Of a DNA stretch of 13,004 nucleotides, positions 1 to 8,424 are shown piece after piece. This DNA comes from Belnapia sp. (lineage in GTDB: Bacteria > Pseudomonadota > Alphaproteobacteria > Acetobacterales > Acetobacteraceae), in the NCBI GenBank assembly GCA_028291445.1, contig JAQGIA010000502.1, positions 1 to 13,004 of the forward strand, given 5' to 3'. The notes under the pieces were generated by a model. That model made no database searches. It was not told where the DNA came from and saw only the letters and a list, made by a program, of their open reading frames with translations. The position numbers and the translations under genes are program-made. How positions within the stretch are numbered: the stretch's first letter is position 1; each line of letters starts with the position of its first letter.

Positions 1-239
1 TGCTGGGCGGTCTCCTCGACGCGGGGCGCCTCGCCGGCGATCAGCATCGCGATGGCGCCATGCGTTTCCTTCACCGCGCCCTCGTTGCGGGTCACCACAT
101 GGGGTACGCCGTCGATGGTGAAGATGCGGCGCTGCATCGTCAGCCGGGCGACCTGCTCGTCGGTGGCGGGAAGGAAGGTGCAGCCGCTGGCCTTGGCCGC
201 GGCGATCTGCTCTGGGGTCAGTTCCATGCCGGCCAGCAT
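1..239 (-). CDS. Partial hypothetical protein, 5' end only
   Basis: An open minus-strand frame starts at 239 and runs off the left edge after 79 codons with no stop. I do not recognise the product. The visible part begins MLAGMELTPEQIAAAKASG and includes a TMQRRIFTIDGVPHVVTRNE stretch. It looks soluble, with no signal peptide or membrane segment. A second in-frame ATG lies at 227. A strong GGAGGT ribosome site at 243-248 sits only 3 bases from the ATG at 239 and 15 bases from the one at 227, so neither spacing is ideal and the start is uncertain. The gene is divergent from the efflux operon and shares its upstream region. Codon use matches the neighbouring genes, which supports real coding. 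The function cannot be assigned from this fragment. Confidence 0.6.
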   Translation of the reverse strand, partial: MLAGMELTPEQIAAAKASGCTFLPATDEQVARLTMQRRIFTIDGVPHVVTRNEGAVKETHGAIAMLIAGEAPRVEETAQ

Positions 240-279
240 AGCACCTCCGGCGCGGAGAGCGACTGCCGGCGGTGACTGG

Positions 280-326
280 CCGAATGCATTCGGATTAATG
301 CTGCAGTGCATCACGAAAACATGCAC
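280..326. promoter_or_regulatory. Palindrome cluster, candidate regulator operator
   Basis: Between the divergent left-edge gene and the efflux operon is a perfect 14-bp palindrome, CCGAATGCATTCGG (280-293). It overlaps a second inverted pair, GCATT (286-290) with AATGC (297-301). A third pair follows: GTGCAT (306-311) and ATGCAC (321-326), separated by 9 bases. The TGCAT core therefore recurs. TetR-family repressors bind palindromes in such regions, and a TetR gene closes the adjacent operon. Assigning it as that regulator's operator is inference. Confidence 0.35.
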
Positions 327-360
327 GGTCCATTTTGGCCGCACGGAGCCACCCAAGCCG

Positions 361-402
361 TTGATCCAACTGTATTACGGAATATGCGTCACTCTCCGTC
401 AC
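361..402 (+). promoter_or_regulatory. Weak candidate promoter and direct repeat upstream of efflux operon
   Basis: TTGATC (361-366) and TATGCG (383-388), separated by 16 bases, resemble a degraded sigma-70 pair, with 4 of 6 and 3 of 6 consensus bases. CGTCAC occurs twice exactly 10 bp apart (387-392 and 397-402), one helical turn, as a protein-binding site might. TCCGT (395-399) and ACGGA (406-410) form a further short inverted pair. Transcription from here would give a leader of about 90 bases before the adaptor gene. The match is weak and I offer it only as the best candidate in the region. Confidence 0.2.
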
Positions 403-488
403 CAAACGGAAGGTTGACCCCGACATGGAAACCCATGAGTTCTCGGCTTGAGAAACTATTGGGTTTCCTCCCTGTCCGGACCTCTCGC

Positions 489-1733
489 ATGCCCCGCGCC
501 CCCTTCTCGCCGTCTCCTGCCCTGTCGCGCCGCCGCATGCCGGTCCTCGGGGTCGGCGTTGCCCTGCTGCTGCTGGCCGCCTGCGAGGAAAAGCAGGCCC
601 AGGCGCCGGCACCGCCTCCGGCCGCGGTCACGGTGCTGCCGCTGCGTCCCGAACAGGTCACCATCACCACCGAATTGCCCGGCCGGACCTCCCCGTTCCG
701 CACCGCCGAGGTCCGCCCCCAGGTCGGCGGCGTGATCCGCGAGCGGCTTTTCGCGGAAGGCGCCGCGACCGAGGCCGGCAAGCCGCTCTACCAGATCGAC
801 CCGGCACCCTATCAGGCCAGCCTGCAAAGCGCCGAGGCGGGCCTCGCCCGGGCCGAGGCGGCCACCACCTCCGCCCGCATCACCGTCAACCGCTACCAGC
901 CATTGGTCCGGGCCCGCGCGGTCAGCCAGCAGGATCTCGACAATGCGCTGGCGACCCTGCGCCAGGCGGAGGCCGACGTCGCCTCGGCCCGGGCCAGCGT
1001 GACCACCGCGAAGCTGAACCTCGGCTATACCAGGGTCGATGCGCCGATCTCCGGCCGCACCGGACGCTCCTCGGTCACCCCCGGGGCGCTGGTCACCGCG
1101 GACCAGACCGGTTCGCTGGTTACCATCACCCAGCTCGACCCGATCTATGTCGACCTGACCCAGCCGACTTCCACCCTGCTCCGGCTGAAGCGGGAGCTGG
1201 CCGCCGGCCGGCTGAAGCGCGTGGCGGACGACCAGGCCGAGGTGCATCTGACCTTGGAGGACGGCAGCGACTACGCCCGCGCCGGCCGGCTGCAATTCAG
1301 CGAGGTGATCGTCGATCCGGGCACCGGCTCGGTCACCCTCCGTGCCGTGTTCCCCAATCCCGATGGCTTGTTGATGCCCGGCATGTTCGTCCGGGCCCGC
1401 ATCGAGGAAGGCGTCGCCGAAGGCGCGCTGATGGTGCCGCAGCAGGCCGTATCGCGGAATCCGAAGGGCGAGGCGACCGCGATGGTCGTCGATGCGGAGG
1501 GCAAGGTGCAGCCGCGGGTGATCCGAGCAGACCGCGCCATCGGCAATCGCTGGCTGGTCACGGATGGGCTGCAGGCGAATGACCGGGTCATCGTCGAAGG
1601 CCTGCAGCGCGCCCGCCCCGGTGCCCAGGTGACGGCGACCGAGACGACGCAGCAGGCGCTGGACAACCCACCACCCGCGCAGGCCGGTGGTCCCCCTGGC
1701 GGCCAGCCCACCCAGCAGCGCGCCGCGCGCTAA
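489..1733 (+). CDS. RND efflux periplasmic adaptor lipoprotein (AcrA/MexA type)
   Basis: This 414-residue membrane-fusion protein should link the inner-membrane pump to the outer-membrane channel across the periplasm. The first 32 residues form a lipoprotein signal: a basic RRR at 14-16, a hydrophobic run, and a lipobox LLAAC with Cys32 as the lipidation site. The order then follows the AcrA/MexA family. The beta-barrel and lipoyl region has VRPQVGGVI near 75-83 and [14 protein letters not shown] near 181-194. An alpha-helical hairpin rich in Ala, Glu and Gln lies between them at about 110-175. Later comes a conserved [15 protein letters not shown] segment near 294-308. The tail (390-414) is rich in Pro, Gln and Gly. 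The frame is open upstream to 306, but the start at 489 gives a normal lipoprotein signal and family length. The upstream stretch reads as non-coding, and no good ribosome site is visible for any candidate start. First gene of the efflux operon. Confidence 0.92.
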   Translation: MPRAPFSPSPALSRRRMPVLGVGVALLLLAACEEKQAQAPAPPPAAVTVLPLRPEQVTITTELPGRTSPFRTAEVRPQVGGVIRERLFAEGAATEAGKPLYQIDPAPYQASLQSAEAGLARAEAATTSARITVNRYQPLVRARAVSQQDLDNALATLRQAEADVASARASVTTAKLNLGYTRVDAPISGRTGRSSVTPGALVTADQTGSLVTITQLDPIYVDLTQPTSTLLRLKRELAAGRLKRVADDQAEVHLTLEDGSDYARAGRLQFSEVIVDPGTGSVTLRAVFPNPDGLLMPGMFVRARIEEGVAEGALMVPQQAVSRNPKGEATAMVVDAEGKVQPRVIRADRAIGNRWLVTDGLQANDRVIVEGLQRARPGAQVTATETTQQALDNPPPAQAGGPPGGQPTQQRAAR

Positions 1734-1744
1734 GGACGCCCCGC

Positions 1745-4700
1745 ATGTCGCGCTTCTTCATCGACCGCCCGGTCTTCGCCTGGGTGCTCGCCATCGTCAT
1801 CATGCTGGCCGGCATCCTGGCGATCCGCTCGCTGCCCATCGCGCAATATCCCTCCGTCGCGCCGCCGGCGATCTCGGTGACCGTGGTCTATCCCGGCGCC
1901 TCGGCCGAGACGGTGCAGAGCACGGTGGTGCAGGTGATCGAGCAGCAGCTCAGCGGCCTCGACAACCTGCTGTACTTCTCCTCGCAATCGGCCAAGGACG
2001 GCAGCGTCAGCATCACCCTCAGCTTCGCCCAGGGCACCGACCCCGATACGGCGCAGGTGCAGGTGCAGAACAAGGTGCAGCTCGCCATCCCCCGCCTGCC
2101 CCAGGCGGTGCAGCAGCAGGGCCTCCGGGTCGCCAAGGCGACGCGCAACTTCCTCATGGTGGTCGGCTTCACCTCGACCGACGGCAGCATGAGCAGCGGC
2201 GACATCGGCGACTTCATCGCCTCCACCATCCAGGATCCGCTGAGCCGCACCCCCGGCGTCGGCGACTACCAGCTGTTCGGCGCGCAATACGCCATGCGGA
2301 TCTGGCTCGATCCGGCCAAGCTGGTGAACTACGGGCTGACCCCGGCCGACGTGGCGGCGGCGATCCAGTCGCAAAACGTCCAGGTCGCCTCCGGCGAATT
2401 GGGCGCCCTGCCGGCGGCACCCGGCCAGCAGCTCAACGCCACCATCATCGGCCCCTCCTATCTGCAGACGCCCGACCAGTTCGGCGGCATCCTGCTGCGG
2501 GCCGAGACCGGTGGTGCCCAGGTGCGGCTGCGCGACGTGGCCCGGGTCGAACTCGGCAACGAGAATTACGCGGTCCAGACCCAGTTCAACGGCAAGCCCG
2601 CGGCCGCGATCGCGGTCAACCTCGCCGCCGGCGCCAATGCGCTGGCGACCGATAGCGCGGTGCGTGCCACGATCGACCGGCTGCGTCCCACCTTCCCCAC
2701 CGGGATCGAGGCGGTCTATCCCTACGACACCTCGCCCTTCGTGCGGCTGTCGATCGAGGAAGTGGTGAAGACCCTGGTCGAGGCGGTCGTCCTCGTCTTC
2801 CTGGTCATGCTGCTGTTCCTGCAGAACTTCCGTGCGACGCTGATCCCGACGCTGGCGGTCCCGGTGGTGCTGCTCGGCACCTTCGCCCTGCTGCTGGTCT
2901 TCGGCTTCACCATCAACACGCTGACCATGTTCGGCGTGGTGCTGGCGATCGGCCTGCTGGTCGATGACGCCATCGTGGTGGTCGAGAATGTCGAGCGGGT
3001 GATGGAGGAGGAACACCTCTCGCCGCTCGAAGCCACCCGCAAATCCATGGACCAGATCAGCGGCGCCCTGGTCGGCATCGGCCTGGTGCTCTCGGCGGTG
3101 TTCCTGCCGATGGCCTTCCTCGGCGGCTCGACCGGCGTCATCTACCGTCAGTTCGCTGTCACCATCGCGACGGCCATGGGGTTGTCGGTGCTGGTCGCGC
3201 TGATCTTCACCCCGGCGCTTTGCGTCACCCTGCTGCGGCCGCGCAAGGAAGGCGCCGGCAAGCGCGGCTTCACCGGCTGGTTCAACCGCAACTTCGACCG
3301 TGCCAACAACGGCTATATCGCCGGGCTGACCCGGATGCTGCGCAAGCCGCTGCGCTGGCTGCTGGTTTATGGCGTGCTGGTCGGCGGCATGGGCTTCCTG
3401 TTCCTGCGGCTGCCAGCCGCCTTCCTGCCGGATGAGGACCAGGGCGTGCTGTTCATGCAGATCAGCACCCCGCCCGGCGCCACCGCGGACCGCACCCAGA
3501 AGGCGCTGGATGCGGTCAGCGACTACCTGCTGACCCAGGAGAAGGACGTGGTCGCCTCGGCGCTGACGGTGAACGGCTTCAGCTTCGGCGGCCGCGGCCA
3601 GAATGCCGGGCTGGGCTTCGTCACCATGCGCCCCTGGGACGAGCGGCCCGGGCCGCAGAACAGCGCCCAGGCGCTGGCCGGGCGCATCATGGGGCATTTC
3701 GCCGGCTACCGGGATGCGCTGATCTTCGCCTTCCCGCCGCCGCCCATCACCGAACTCGGCAACGCGACCGGCTTCGACCTGATGCTGGTCGACCAGGGCA
3801 GCGTCGGCCACGCCGGGCTGCTCGCCGCCCGCAACCAGATGCTGGGCATGGCGGCGCAGAGCCCGCTGCTGGCCGGGGTCCGCCCCAATGGCCAGGACGA
3901 CGAGCCGCAATACCGCCTGCTGATCGATTGGGAGAAGGCCCGTGTGCTCGGCATCACGGCCGCTTCCATCAACAGCACCATCTCCGCCGCCTGGGGCTCC
4001 AGCTACGTGAACGACTTCATCGACCGTGGCCGCGTCAAGCGGGTCTATATGCAGGGCGATGCCACCGCGCGCATGCGGCCCGACGACCTGGAGCGCTGGT
4101 TCGTCCGCAACGGCGCCGGCCAGATGGTGCCCTTCACCGCCTTCGCCCGCGCCGAATGGAGCCAGGGCTCGCCCCGGCTCGAACGCTACAACGGCCGGCC
4201 GTCGATGGAGATCCTCGGCACCCCGGCCCCCGGCCAGAGCACCGGCGCCGCCATGGACGAGATCGAGCGGCTGGCCAAGCAGCTGCCGCCCGGCGTCGGC
4301 CTGGAATGGACCGGCCTGTCCTTCGAGGAACGCCTCTCGGGCAACCAGGCACCGGCGCTTTATGCCGTCTCGCTGCTGGTGGTCTTTCTTTGCCTCGCGG
4401 CGCTGTACGAAAGCTGGGCGATCCCCGCGGCGGTGATGCTGGTGGTGCCGCTCGGCATCCTCGGCGCGGTGGCCGCGACCTTCCTGCGCGGCCTGTCGAA
4501 CGACGTCTATTTCCAGGTCGGCCTGCTGACCACCATCGGCCTCGCCGCCAAGAACGCCATCCTCATCGTGGAATTCGCCAAGGAGGAATTCGACCGCGGC
4601 GCCAACCTTATGGATGCGGCGCTCACCGCCGCGCGGCAGCGGCTGCGGCCGATCCTGATGACCTCGCTCGCCTTCATCCTCGGCGTGATGCCGCTGGCGA

Positions 4701-4933
4701 TCTCGACCGGCGCCGGCTCGGGCGGCCAGAACGCGATCGGCACCGGCGTCATCGGCGGCATGCTGTCGGGAACGGTGCTGGCGCTGCTGTTCGTGCCGGT
4801 CTTCTTCCTGGTGGTGCTGAAGCTGTTCAAGGTCGGCCACGCCCATGCGGAGACACGGCAGGACCCGCCCGGGGCGGCGCTGGAGCGAAAGCCCGGGGCG
4901 CGGACCCAACCCCAGCCGGCGGCGGGAGAGTGA
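1745..4933 (+). CDS. RND multidrug efflux pump, inner-membrane transporter (AcrB/MexB, HAE1 family)
   Basis: A proton-driven antiporter of 1062 residues, the usual length of AcrB-type pumps, expected to act as a trimer that captures drugs from the periplasm and membrane. It opens with the family's typical [17 protein letters not shown]. The proton-relay acids appear as Asp407 and Asp408 in [14 protein letters not shown], and the relay lysine as Lys936 in [15 protein letters not shown]1 lies near 10-28, TM2-TM6 near 340-500, TM7 near 538-556 and TM8-TM12 near 870-1028. Two large periplasmic loops lie between (about 30-335 and 560-868), including [12 protein letters not shown] at 611-622. These features fit the hydrophobic/amphiphilic-drug subfamily rather than metal-exporting RND pumps. 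A hydrophilic tail of about 33 residues follows TM12. The start is 11 bases after the adaptor stop, with AAGGA at 1732-1736 overlapping that stop. No key residue is missing, so it should be functional. The substrate range cannot be read from the sequence. Confidence 0.96.
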   Translation: MSRFFIDRPVFAWVLAIVIMLAGILAIRSLPIAQYPSVAPPAISVTVVYPGASAETVQSTVVQVIEQQLSGLDNLLYFSSQSAKDGSVSITLSFAQGTDPDTAQVQVQNKVQLAIPRLPQAVQQQGLRVAKATRNFLMVVGFTSTDGSMSSGDIGDFIASTIQDPLSRTPGVGDYQLFGAQYAMRIWLDPAKLVNYGLTPADVAAAIQSQNVQVASGELGALPAAPGQQLNATIIGPSYLQTPDQFGGILLRAETGGAQVRLRDVARVELGNENYAVQTQFNGKPAAAIAVNLAAGANALATDSAVRATIDRLRPTFPTGIEAVYPYDTSPFVRLSIEEVVKTLVEAVVLVFLVMLLFLQNFRATLIPTLAVPVVLLGTFALLLVFGFTINTLTMFGVVLAIGLLVDDAIVVVENVERVMEEEHLSPLEATRKSMDQISGALVGIGLVLSAVFLPMAFLGGSTGVIYRQFAVTIATAMGLSVLVALIFTPALCVTLLRPRKEGAGKRGFTGWFNRNFDRANNGYIAGLTRMLRKPLRWLLVYGVLVGGMGFLFLRLPAAFLPDEDQGVLFMQISTPPGATADRTQKALDAVSDYLLTQEKDVVASALTVNGFSFGGRGQNAGLGFVTMRPWDERPGPQNSAQALAGRIMGHFAGYRDALIFAFPPPPITELGNATGFDLMLVDQGSVGHAGLLAARNQMLGMAAQSPLLAGVRPNGQDDEPQYRLLIDWEKARVLGITAASINSTISAAWGSSYVNDFIDRGRVKRVYMQGDATARMRPDDLERWFVRNGAGQMVPFTAFARAEWSQGSPRLERYNGRPSMEILGTPAPGQSTGAAMDEIERLAKQLPPGVGLEWTGLSFEERLSGNQAPALYAVSLLVVFLCLAALYESWAIPAAVMLVVPLGILGAVAATFLRGLSNDVYFQVGLLTTIGLAAKNAILIVEFAKEEFDRGANLMDAALTAARQRLRPILMTSLAFILGVMPLAISTGAGSGGQNAIGTGVIGGMLSGTVLALLFVPVFFLVVLKLFKVGHAHAETRQDPPGAALERKPGARTQPQPAAGE

Positions 4934-4935
4934 TC

Positions 4936-6414
4936 ATGCGCGCACGCATTCCCGCCGTTGCCTTCGCCGCCCTGCTGCTTTCCGGCTGCAGCCTGGTGCC
5001 CGATTTCATCCGCCCGGCCGCGCCCGTCCCGGCCGGCTGGCCGGAGGGGCCGGCCTACCAGAAGCCGCCCGAGACCGCCGATGCCACCACCGCCGACACC
5101 ATCGGCTGGGAGGATTTCTTCGCCGACCGGCGGCTGCGCCAGACCATTGCCCTGTCGCTCGTCGGCAACCGCGACCTGCGCGTGGCGGCGTTGAACGTCG
5201 CTTCGGCGGAGGCGCAGTTCCGCGTCCAGCGCGGCGCCATCCTGCCGGATTTCGGCGGGACCGGCAGCCTCAACGCCACCCGCACACCGGTCGCCGCCTC
5301 CTCCTTCGCCGCCCTCATCCCTGGGGCCGGCGGCACCGGCAGCACCGCCGGGCTGAATACCCGCACCTGGAGCGCCGGGGTCGGCTTCACCTCCTATGAG
5401 ATCGACCTGTTCGGCCGGGTGCGCAGCCTGACCGCCCAGGCCTTCCAGCAATACCTCGGCTATGCCGAGACCCGGCGCAGCACCCAGCTCAGCCTGGTTT
5501 CCCAGGTGGCCAATGCCTGGCTGACCGTGGCCGCCGACCAGGAGCTGCTGGACCTGACCCGCTCCACCCTGGCCAATCAGGAGGATGCCTACCGGCTGAC
5601 CAAGGCCGGCTTCGACGGCGGCACCTCGACCGCCCTGGCGCTGCGCCAGGCGCAGACCTCGGTCGAGACCGCCAAGGCCAATCTGGCGCAATACACCCGC
5701 CAATTGGCCCAGGATTTGAATGCGCTGCATCTGCTGGTCGGCCAGCCGGTGCCTGACTCGCTACTGCCGACGAGCCGGCTGGAAGCGAACCTGCTGCCGG
5801 CCCGGATCCCGGCCGGGCTGTCCTCCGCCCTGCTGCTGCGCCGGCCGGACGTGCTGGCGGCGGAGCACAACCTGCTGGCGGCCAATGCCAATATCGGCGC
5901 GGCGCGGGCGGCCTTCTTCCCCTCGCTCAGCCTCACCGCCAATTACGGCAGCGCGAGCTCCGGCCTCAACCGGCTGTTCCAGGCCGGATCGAGCGCCTGG
6001 ACCTTCGCCCCGGCGATCAACATCCCGATCTTCAACGGCGGGATCAACCAGGCCAACCTCGACTACGCGAAGCTGCAGCGCGACACCAACGTGGCGCAAT
6101 ACGAGAAGGCCATCCAGACCGCCTTCCGCGAAGTCGCCGATGCGCTGGCCGCGCGCGGCACCTACGACGAGCAGATCGCCGCGCAGTCCCGCCTGGTGGA
6201 GGCCTATGCCGATGCCTATCGGCTGGCCCTGCTCCGCTTCCGCAGCGGGCTCGACACCTACCAGGCACCGCTCGACAGCCAGCGCTCGCTGTTCAACGCC
6301 CAGCAGGCGCTGATCACGCTGCGGCTGGCACGGCTGCAGAATCTTGTTACGCTCTACAAGACGCTTGGCGGCGGCTGGTCCCAGCAGACTATGGCAGCGG
6401 CCTTGCCGAGATAG
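4936..6414 (+). CDS. Outer-membrane efflux lipoprotein (OprM/NodT type)
   Basis: A 492-residue TolC-superfamily channel that should form the exit duct of the tripartite pump as an outer-membrane-anchored trimer. A short signal ends in lipobox LLSGC, with Cys18 lipidated. The start 2 bases after the pump stop, with GGGAGAG at 4924-4930, is the only one that gives this signal. Two repeated outer-membrane-efflux domains cover about 65-270 and 290-480. Family hallmarks are [10 protein letters not shown] (154-163), [11 protein letters not shown] (300-310), [10 protein letters not shown] (326-335) and a closing LYKTLGGGW (473-481). Length and motif order match the OprM/NodT family, not TolC itself, which lacks the lipobox. 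The tight coupling to the pump indicates production at a fixed ratio with it. A Gly/Ala/Ser-rich stretch (about 120-142) lies in the first strand region and is a plausible extracellular loop. Confidence 0.94.
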   Translation: MRARIPAVAFAALLLSGCSLVPDFIRPAAPVPAGWPEGPAYQKPPETADATTADTIGWEDFFADRRLRQTIALSLVGNRDLRVAALNVASAEAQFRVQRGAILPDFGGTGSLNATRTPVAASSFAALIPGAGGTGSTAGLNTRTWSAGVGFTSYEIDLFGRVRSLTAQAFQQYLGYAETRRSTQLSLVSQVANAWLTVAADQELLDLTRSTLANQEDAYRLTKAGFDGGTSTALALRQAQTSVETAKANLAQYTRQLAQDLNALHLLVGQPVPDSLLPTSRLEANLLPARIPAGLSSALLLRRPDVLAAEHNLLAANANIGAARAAFFPSLSLTANYGSASSGLNRLFQAGSSAWTFAPAINIPIFNGGINQANLDYAKLQRDTNVAQYEKAIQTAFREVADALAARGTYDEQIAAQSRLVEAYADAYRLALLRFRSGLDTYQAPLDSQRSLFNAQQALITLRLARLQNLVTLYKTLGGGWSQQTMAAALPR

Positions 6415-6431
6415 CGCGGGAAGGTTTCGGC

Positions 6432-7136
6432 ATGTCCACCACCATCCTGCCCACGGGCGCGGCCAGCGTCGCACCCGCTGGAGCACCCGCTGGCGCGCCC
6501 GCTGGAGCACCGCGTCGGCCGAGCGAGGCCGAGCGGCGCAGCGCCCTGGTCCAGGCCGCGGAGGAGGTTTTCCTCCACCACGGCTATGCGGCCGCCAATA
6601 TGGACGACGTCGCCCAGGCAGTGGGTATGTCGAAGAAGACGCTCTACCAATTGTTCCCGTCGAAGGAGGCGCTGTTCGACGCGGTGGTGACGCGCTTCTG
6701 CGCCCCGATGCAGGTGGCGGCCGATGCGACCGCATTGCCCGGCGATGCGGCGGCACTGACCCGGATGCTGGCGGAGGTCGCGGCGCATATCCTGACGGAG
6801 CGTCACGTCGCCCTGTTCCGGGTCATTGCCTCCGAGGTGAAGCGGGCCCCGGAACTCGCGGCGGCGGTTCAGCGATCGCGCGGCCGCGGAACGGGCCTGG
6901 TCGAGGGTTGGCTGCAAACCCAGGCCGAGGCCGGCTGGCTGGATATCGAGGATCCCGCGGAGGTGGCCGGGATGCTCATCGGGATGGTGATCGGCGAGCC
7001 GCATCTGCTGATGCTGATCGGCCAGCGGTCGCCGCCCGACGCGGCGGAGATCGACCGCCGGGCGCGGCTGGCGGTCGGCATGTTCATCGGTGGCGCAACC
7101 CGCCGCCCGGGCGGGAGCACGCCCCGCCCGGATTGA
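6432..7136 (+). CDS. TetR/AcrR-family transcriptional regulator
   Basis: A 234-residue one-component regulator, probably a homodimeric repressor of the efflux operon that releases DNA on binding a ligand. The N-terminal TetR helix-turn-helix spans about residues 36-82, with NMDDVAQAVGMSKKTLYQLF at 56-75 as the helix-turn-helix and SKEALFDAVV after it. The all-helical C-terminal ligand and dimer domain includes HVALFRVIASEVKRAPELA (125-143), resembling the AefR-like C-terminal group. Before the DNA-binding domain is a low-complexity extension of about 30 residues with three Ala-Pro-Ala-Gly repeats. The start is set by GGGAAGG at 6418-6424, 7 bases before the ATG; no other in-frame Met precedes the helix-turn-helix. 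It lies 17 bases after the outer-membrane gene on the same strand, so it is probably cotranscribed. Pump repressors are more often divergent. The target and ligand are inferred from position only. Confidence 0.9.
   Translation: MSTTILPTGAASVAPAGAPAGAPAGAPRRPSEAERRSALVQAAEEVFLHHGYAAANMDDVAQAVGMSKKTLYQLFPSKEALFDAVVTRFCAPMQVAADATALPGDAAALTRMLAEVAAHILTERHVALFRVIASEVKRAPELAAAVQRSRGRGTGLVEGWLQTQAEAGWLDIEDPAEVAGMLIGMVIGEPHLLMLIGQRSPPDAAEIDRRARLAVGMFIGGATRRPGGSTPRPD
6471..6506 (+). repeat. Three tandem 12-bp units inside the TetR gene
   Basis: Three near-identical 12-base units of the form GCACCCGCTGGA (6471-6482, 6483-6494, 6495-6506) encode Ala-Pro-Ala-Gly three times. Differences are one final base in unit 2 and one base in unit 3. 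The unit length is a multiple of three, so copy-number changes would lengthen or shorten the disordered N-terminus without shifting the frame. Confidence 0.85.
7107..7131. terminator. Strong GC hairpin between convergent operons, candidate terminator
   Basis: A perfect 9-bp stem, CCGGGCGGG (7107-7115) and CCCGCCCGG (7123-7131), with a 7-base loop, overlaps the last codons of the TetR gene. It lies 40 bases beyond the stop of the converging oxidoreductase gene. It could act on transcripts from either side. No run of T follows on either strand, so it is not a standard intrinsic terminator. In DNA this GC-rich some chance pairing is expected, but a 9-bp perfect stem exactly at the convergent junction is suggestive. 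Confidence 0.4.
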
Positions 7137-7170
7137 GCCGCCAGCTTTCGGGTGCGGCTGCCCGGCCCGG

Positions 7171-8412
7171 CTATTCCGCCGCCACCGGGCGCGGTTGCAG
7201 ATCCTGGCTATAGGCCAGGCTGACCGGGGTTTCCGCCTCGAAGGGGCTTTTGAGGTCGAGTGCCTTCGCCGTCTCCCGCATTGCCGGCAGCACCTCCTCG
7301 CCGAACAGCCGGATGCAGGTCATGCTGTCGGCATGGCTGACCGCGCCATCATTGGCCCAGAGCGCCATGATGCCCGGCCGCGTCGCCTCCATCACCTGGC
7401 GCAGCTTGGCGATCACCGTCTTCGGCGTGCCGGCGATGATCATGTTGTCGCGGATCTGCTCGTCGAAGCTCGGGCGTCGGCGCGGGCTGCTGCCTCGGCC
7501 GGTGGAGAATTCGACGAAGCCGCGGCGGTTCTCGGGTGAGGAATAGCCGGCCGGGGTGGACCAGACGGGATGCGCGAGGCCGGTGAACTCGCCCTGCATC
7601 CAGGTGAATTGCCGGGCATTCTCCAGCGCCTTCTCCTCGGTCTCCGCCACATGCACCTGCTTGAGGTAGCCGTGATATTCGGGGCCGCCCTGGAAGCCGA
7701 CCTCGGCCGCCGTCGCGTCGTACAGATCCCAGATCTTCTGCGTCTGCTCCACCGTGGTGTTCAGCGCGATATAGGGATAGCGGTGCTGTGCCGCCCAGAT
7801 CACCGTCTCCCGGCTGATGACACCAGGCACCCAGACGCGGGGATAGGGTTTCTGCAGCGGCACCGCCCAGGGGTTGACCACCCGGTGCTGGTAATGCGTG
7901 CCTTCCCAGCGGAACGGACCGGGCTGGGTCCAGGCCTTGACGATCAGGTCGTGCGCCTCCTCGAAGCGCTCCCGGTTGAAGGCGGGGTTCACGCCCGTCG
8001 CCAGCTGCTCCTGCCCGCCGCCGCGGACGAAGCCGGAAACCAGCCGGCCCTTCGAGATCATGTCGATCATCGCCAACTCTTCGGCGAGCCGGATCGGATT
8101 CTCCGCCAGCGGCAGCGGGTTGCCCAGCATGACGATCTTCACGCGCTTGGTCAGGCCCGCGAGCAGCGCGGCGAAGATATTGGCCTTGGCCTGCATGCAG
8201 AAGGGCGCGTTGTGATGCTCGTTCAGCATGATGCCGTCGAAGCCGACATCCTCGGCCAGCACGTATTGCTCGATGTACTCGTTATAGAGCCGGCTGCCCT
8301 CGGCCGGGTCGAAATGGCTGTTCGAGAACATCAGCGCCGTCGCCCCGAACTCCAACCCCTTGTCGGCCGGATAGGTCGCCATCGGCTGCTCGGTGAAATA
8401 CATGATGTGCAT
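7171..8412 (-). CDS. LLM-class (luciferase-like) flavin-dependent oxidoreductase
   Basis: A 413-residue soluble protein of the bacterial luciferase-like superfamily, a TIM-barrel fold that normally uses reduced FMN and oxygen to oxidise an organic substrate. Supporting segments are MHIMYFTEQP at the N-terminus and the superfamily motif LNEHHNAP (63-70). KIVMLGNPLPLAENPIRLAE (92-111), IDMISKGRLVSGFVRGGG (116-133) and the C-terminal AGTPKTVIAKL (327-337) complete the pattern. No signal peptide is present. The start at 8412 follows GGGGAG (8419-8424) with 6 bases of spacing; a second in-frame ATG lies at 8403. It is the second gene of a two-gene operon, 12 bases after the alpha/beta-fold gene, which suggests a shared pathway. 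No flavin reductase is in view, so reduced flavin must come from elsewhere. A Ser/Arg-rich insert (RGSSPRRRPS, 306-315) is probably a surface loop. The substrate cannot be deduced. Confidence 0.9.
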   Translation of the reverse strand: MHIMYFTEQPMATYPADKGLEFGATALMFSNSHFDPAEGSRLYNEYIEQYVLAEDVGFDGIMLNEHHNAPFCMQAKANIFAALLAGLTKRVKIVMLGNPLPLAENPIRLAEELAMIDMISKGRLVSGFVRGGGQEQLATGVNPAFNRERFEEAHDLIVKAWTQPGPFRWEGTHYQHRVVNPWAVPLQKPYPRVWVPGVISRETVIWAAQHRYPYIALNTTVEQTQKIWDLYDATAAEVGFQGGPEYHGYLKQVHVAETEEKALENARQFTWMQGEFTGLAHPVWSTPAGYSSPENRRGFVEFSTGRGSSPRRRPSFDEQIRDNMIIAGTPKTVIAKLRQVMEATRPGIMALWANDGAVSHADSMTCIRLFGEEVLPAMRETAKALDLKSPFEAETPVSLAYSQDLQPRPVAAE

Positions 8413-8424
8413 GGTGCTCTCCCC

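Noticed and set aside
306..488. Extending the adaptor protein upstream to 306
   Set aside because: The added 61 residues would bury the lipoprotein signal, have atypical codon use and run through the palindrome and promoter-like region.
1730..4909. A 1059-codon open frame on the minus strand, antisense to the whole RND pump gene
   Set aside because: It mirrors the pump reading frame and is explained by strong G/C third-position bias, which removes stops from the opposite strand. Its product is a low-complexity mix rich in His, Asp, Gln and Arg with no family motif, while the plus-strand product is an unmistakable RND pump.
1745..4933. A heavy-metal-exporting RND pump
   Set aside because: The DD pair in [14 protein letters not shown] and the overall motifs fit the drug-exporting HAE1 group, and no metal-related neighbours or Met/His-rich segments are present.
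3928..4935. Extending the outer-membrane lipoprotein gene upstream to 3928
   Set aside because: The extension overlaps the pump gene out of frame, and only the ATG at 4936 gives a signal peptide with a lipobox.
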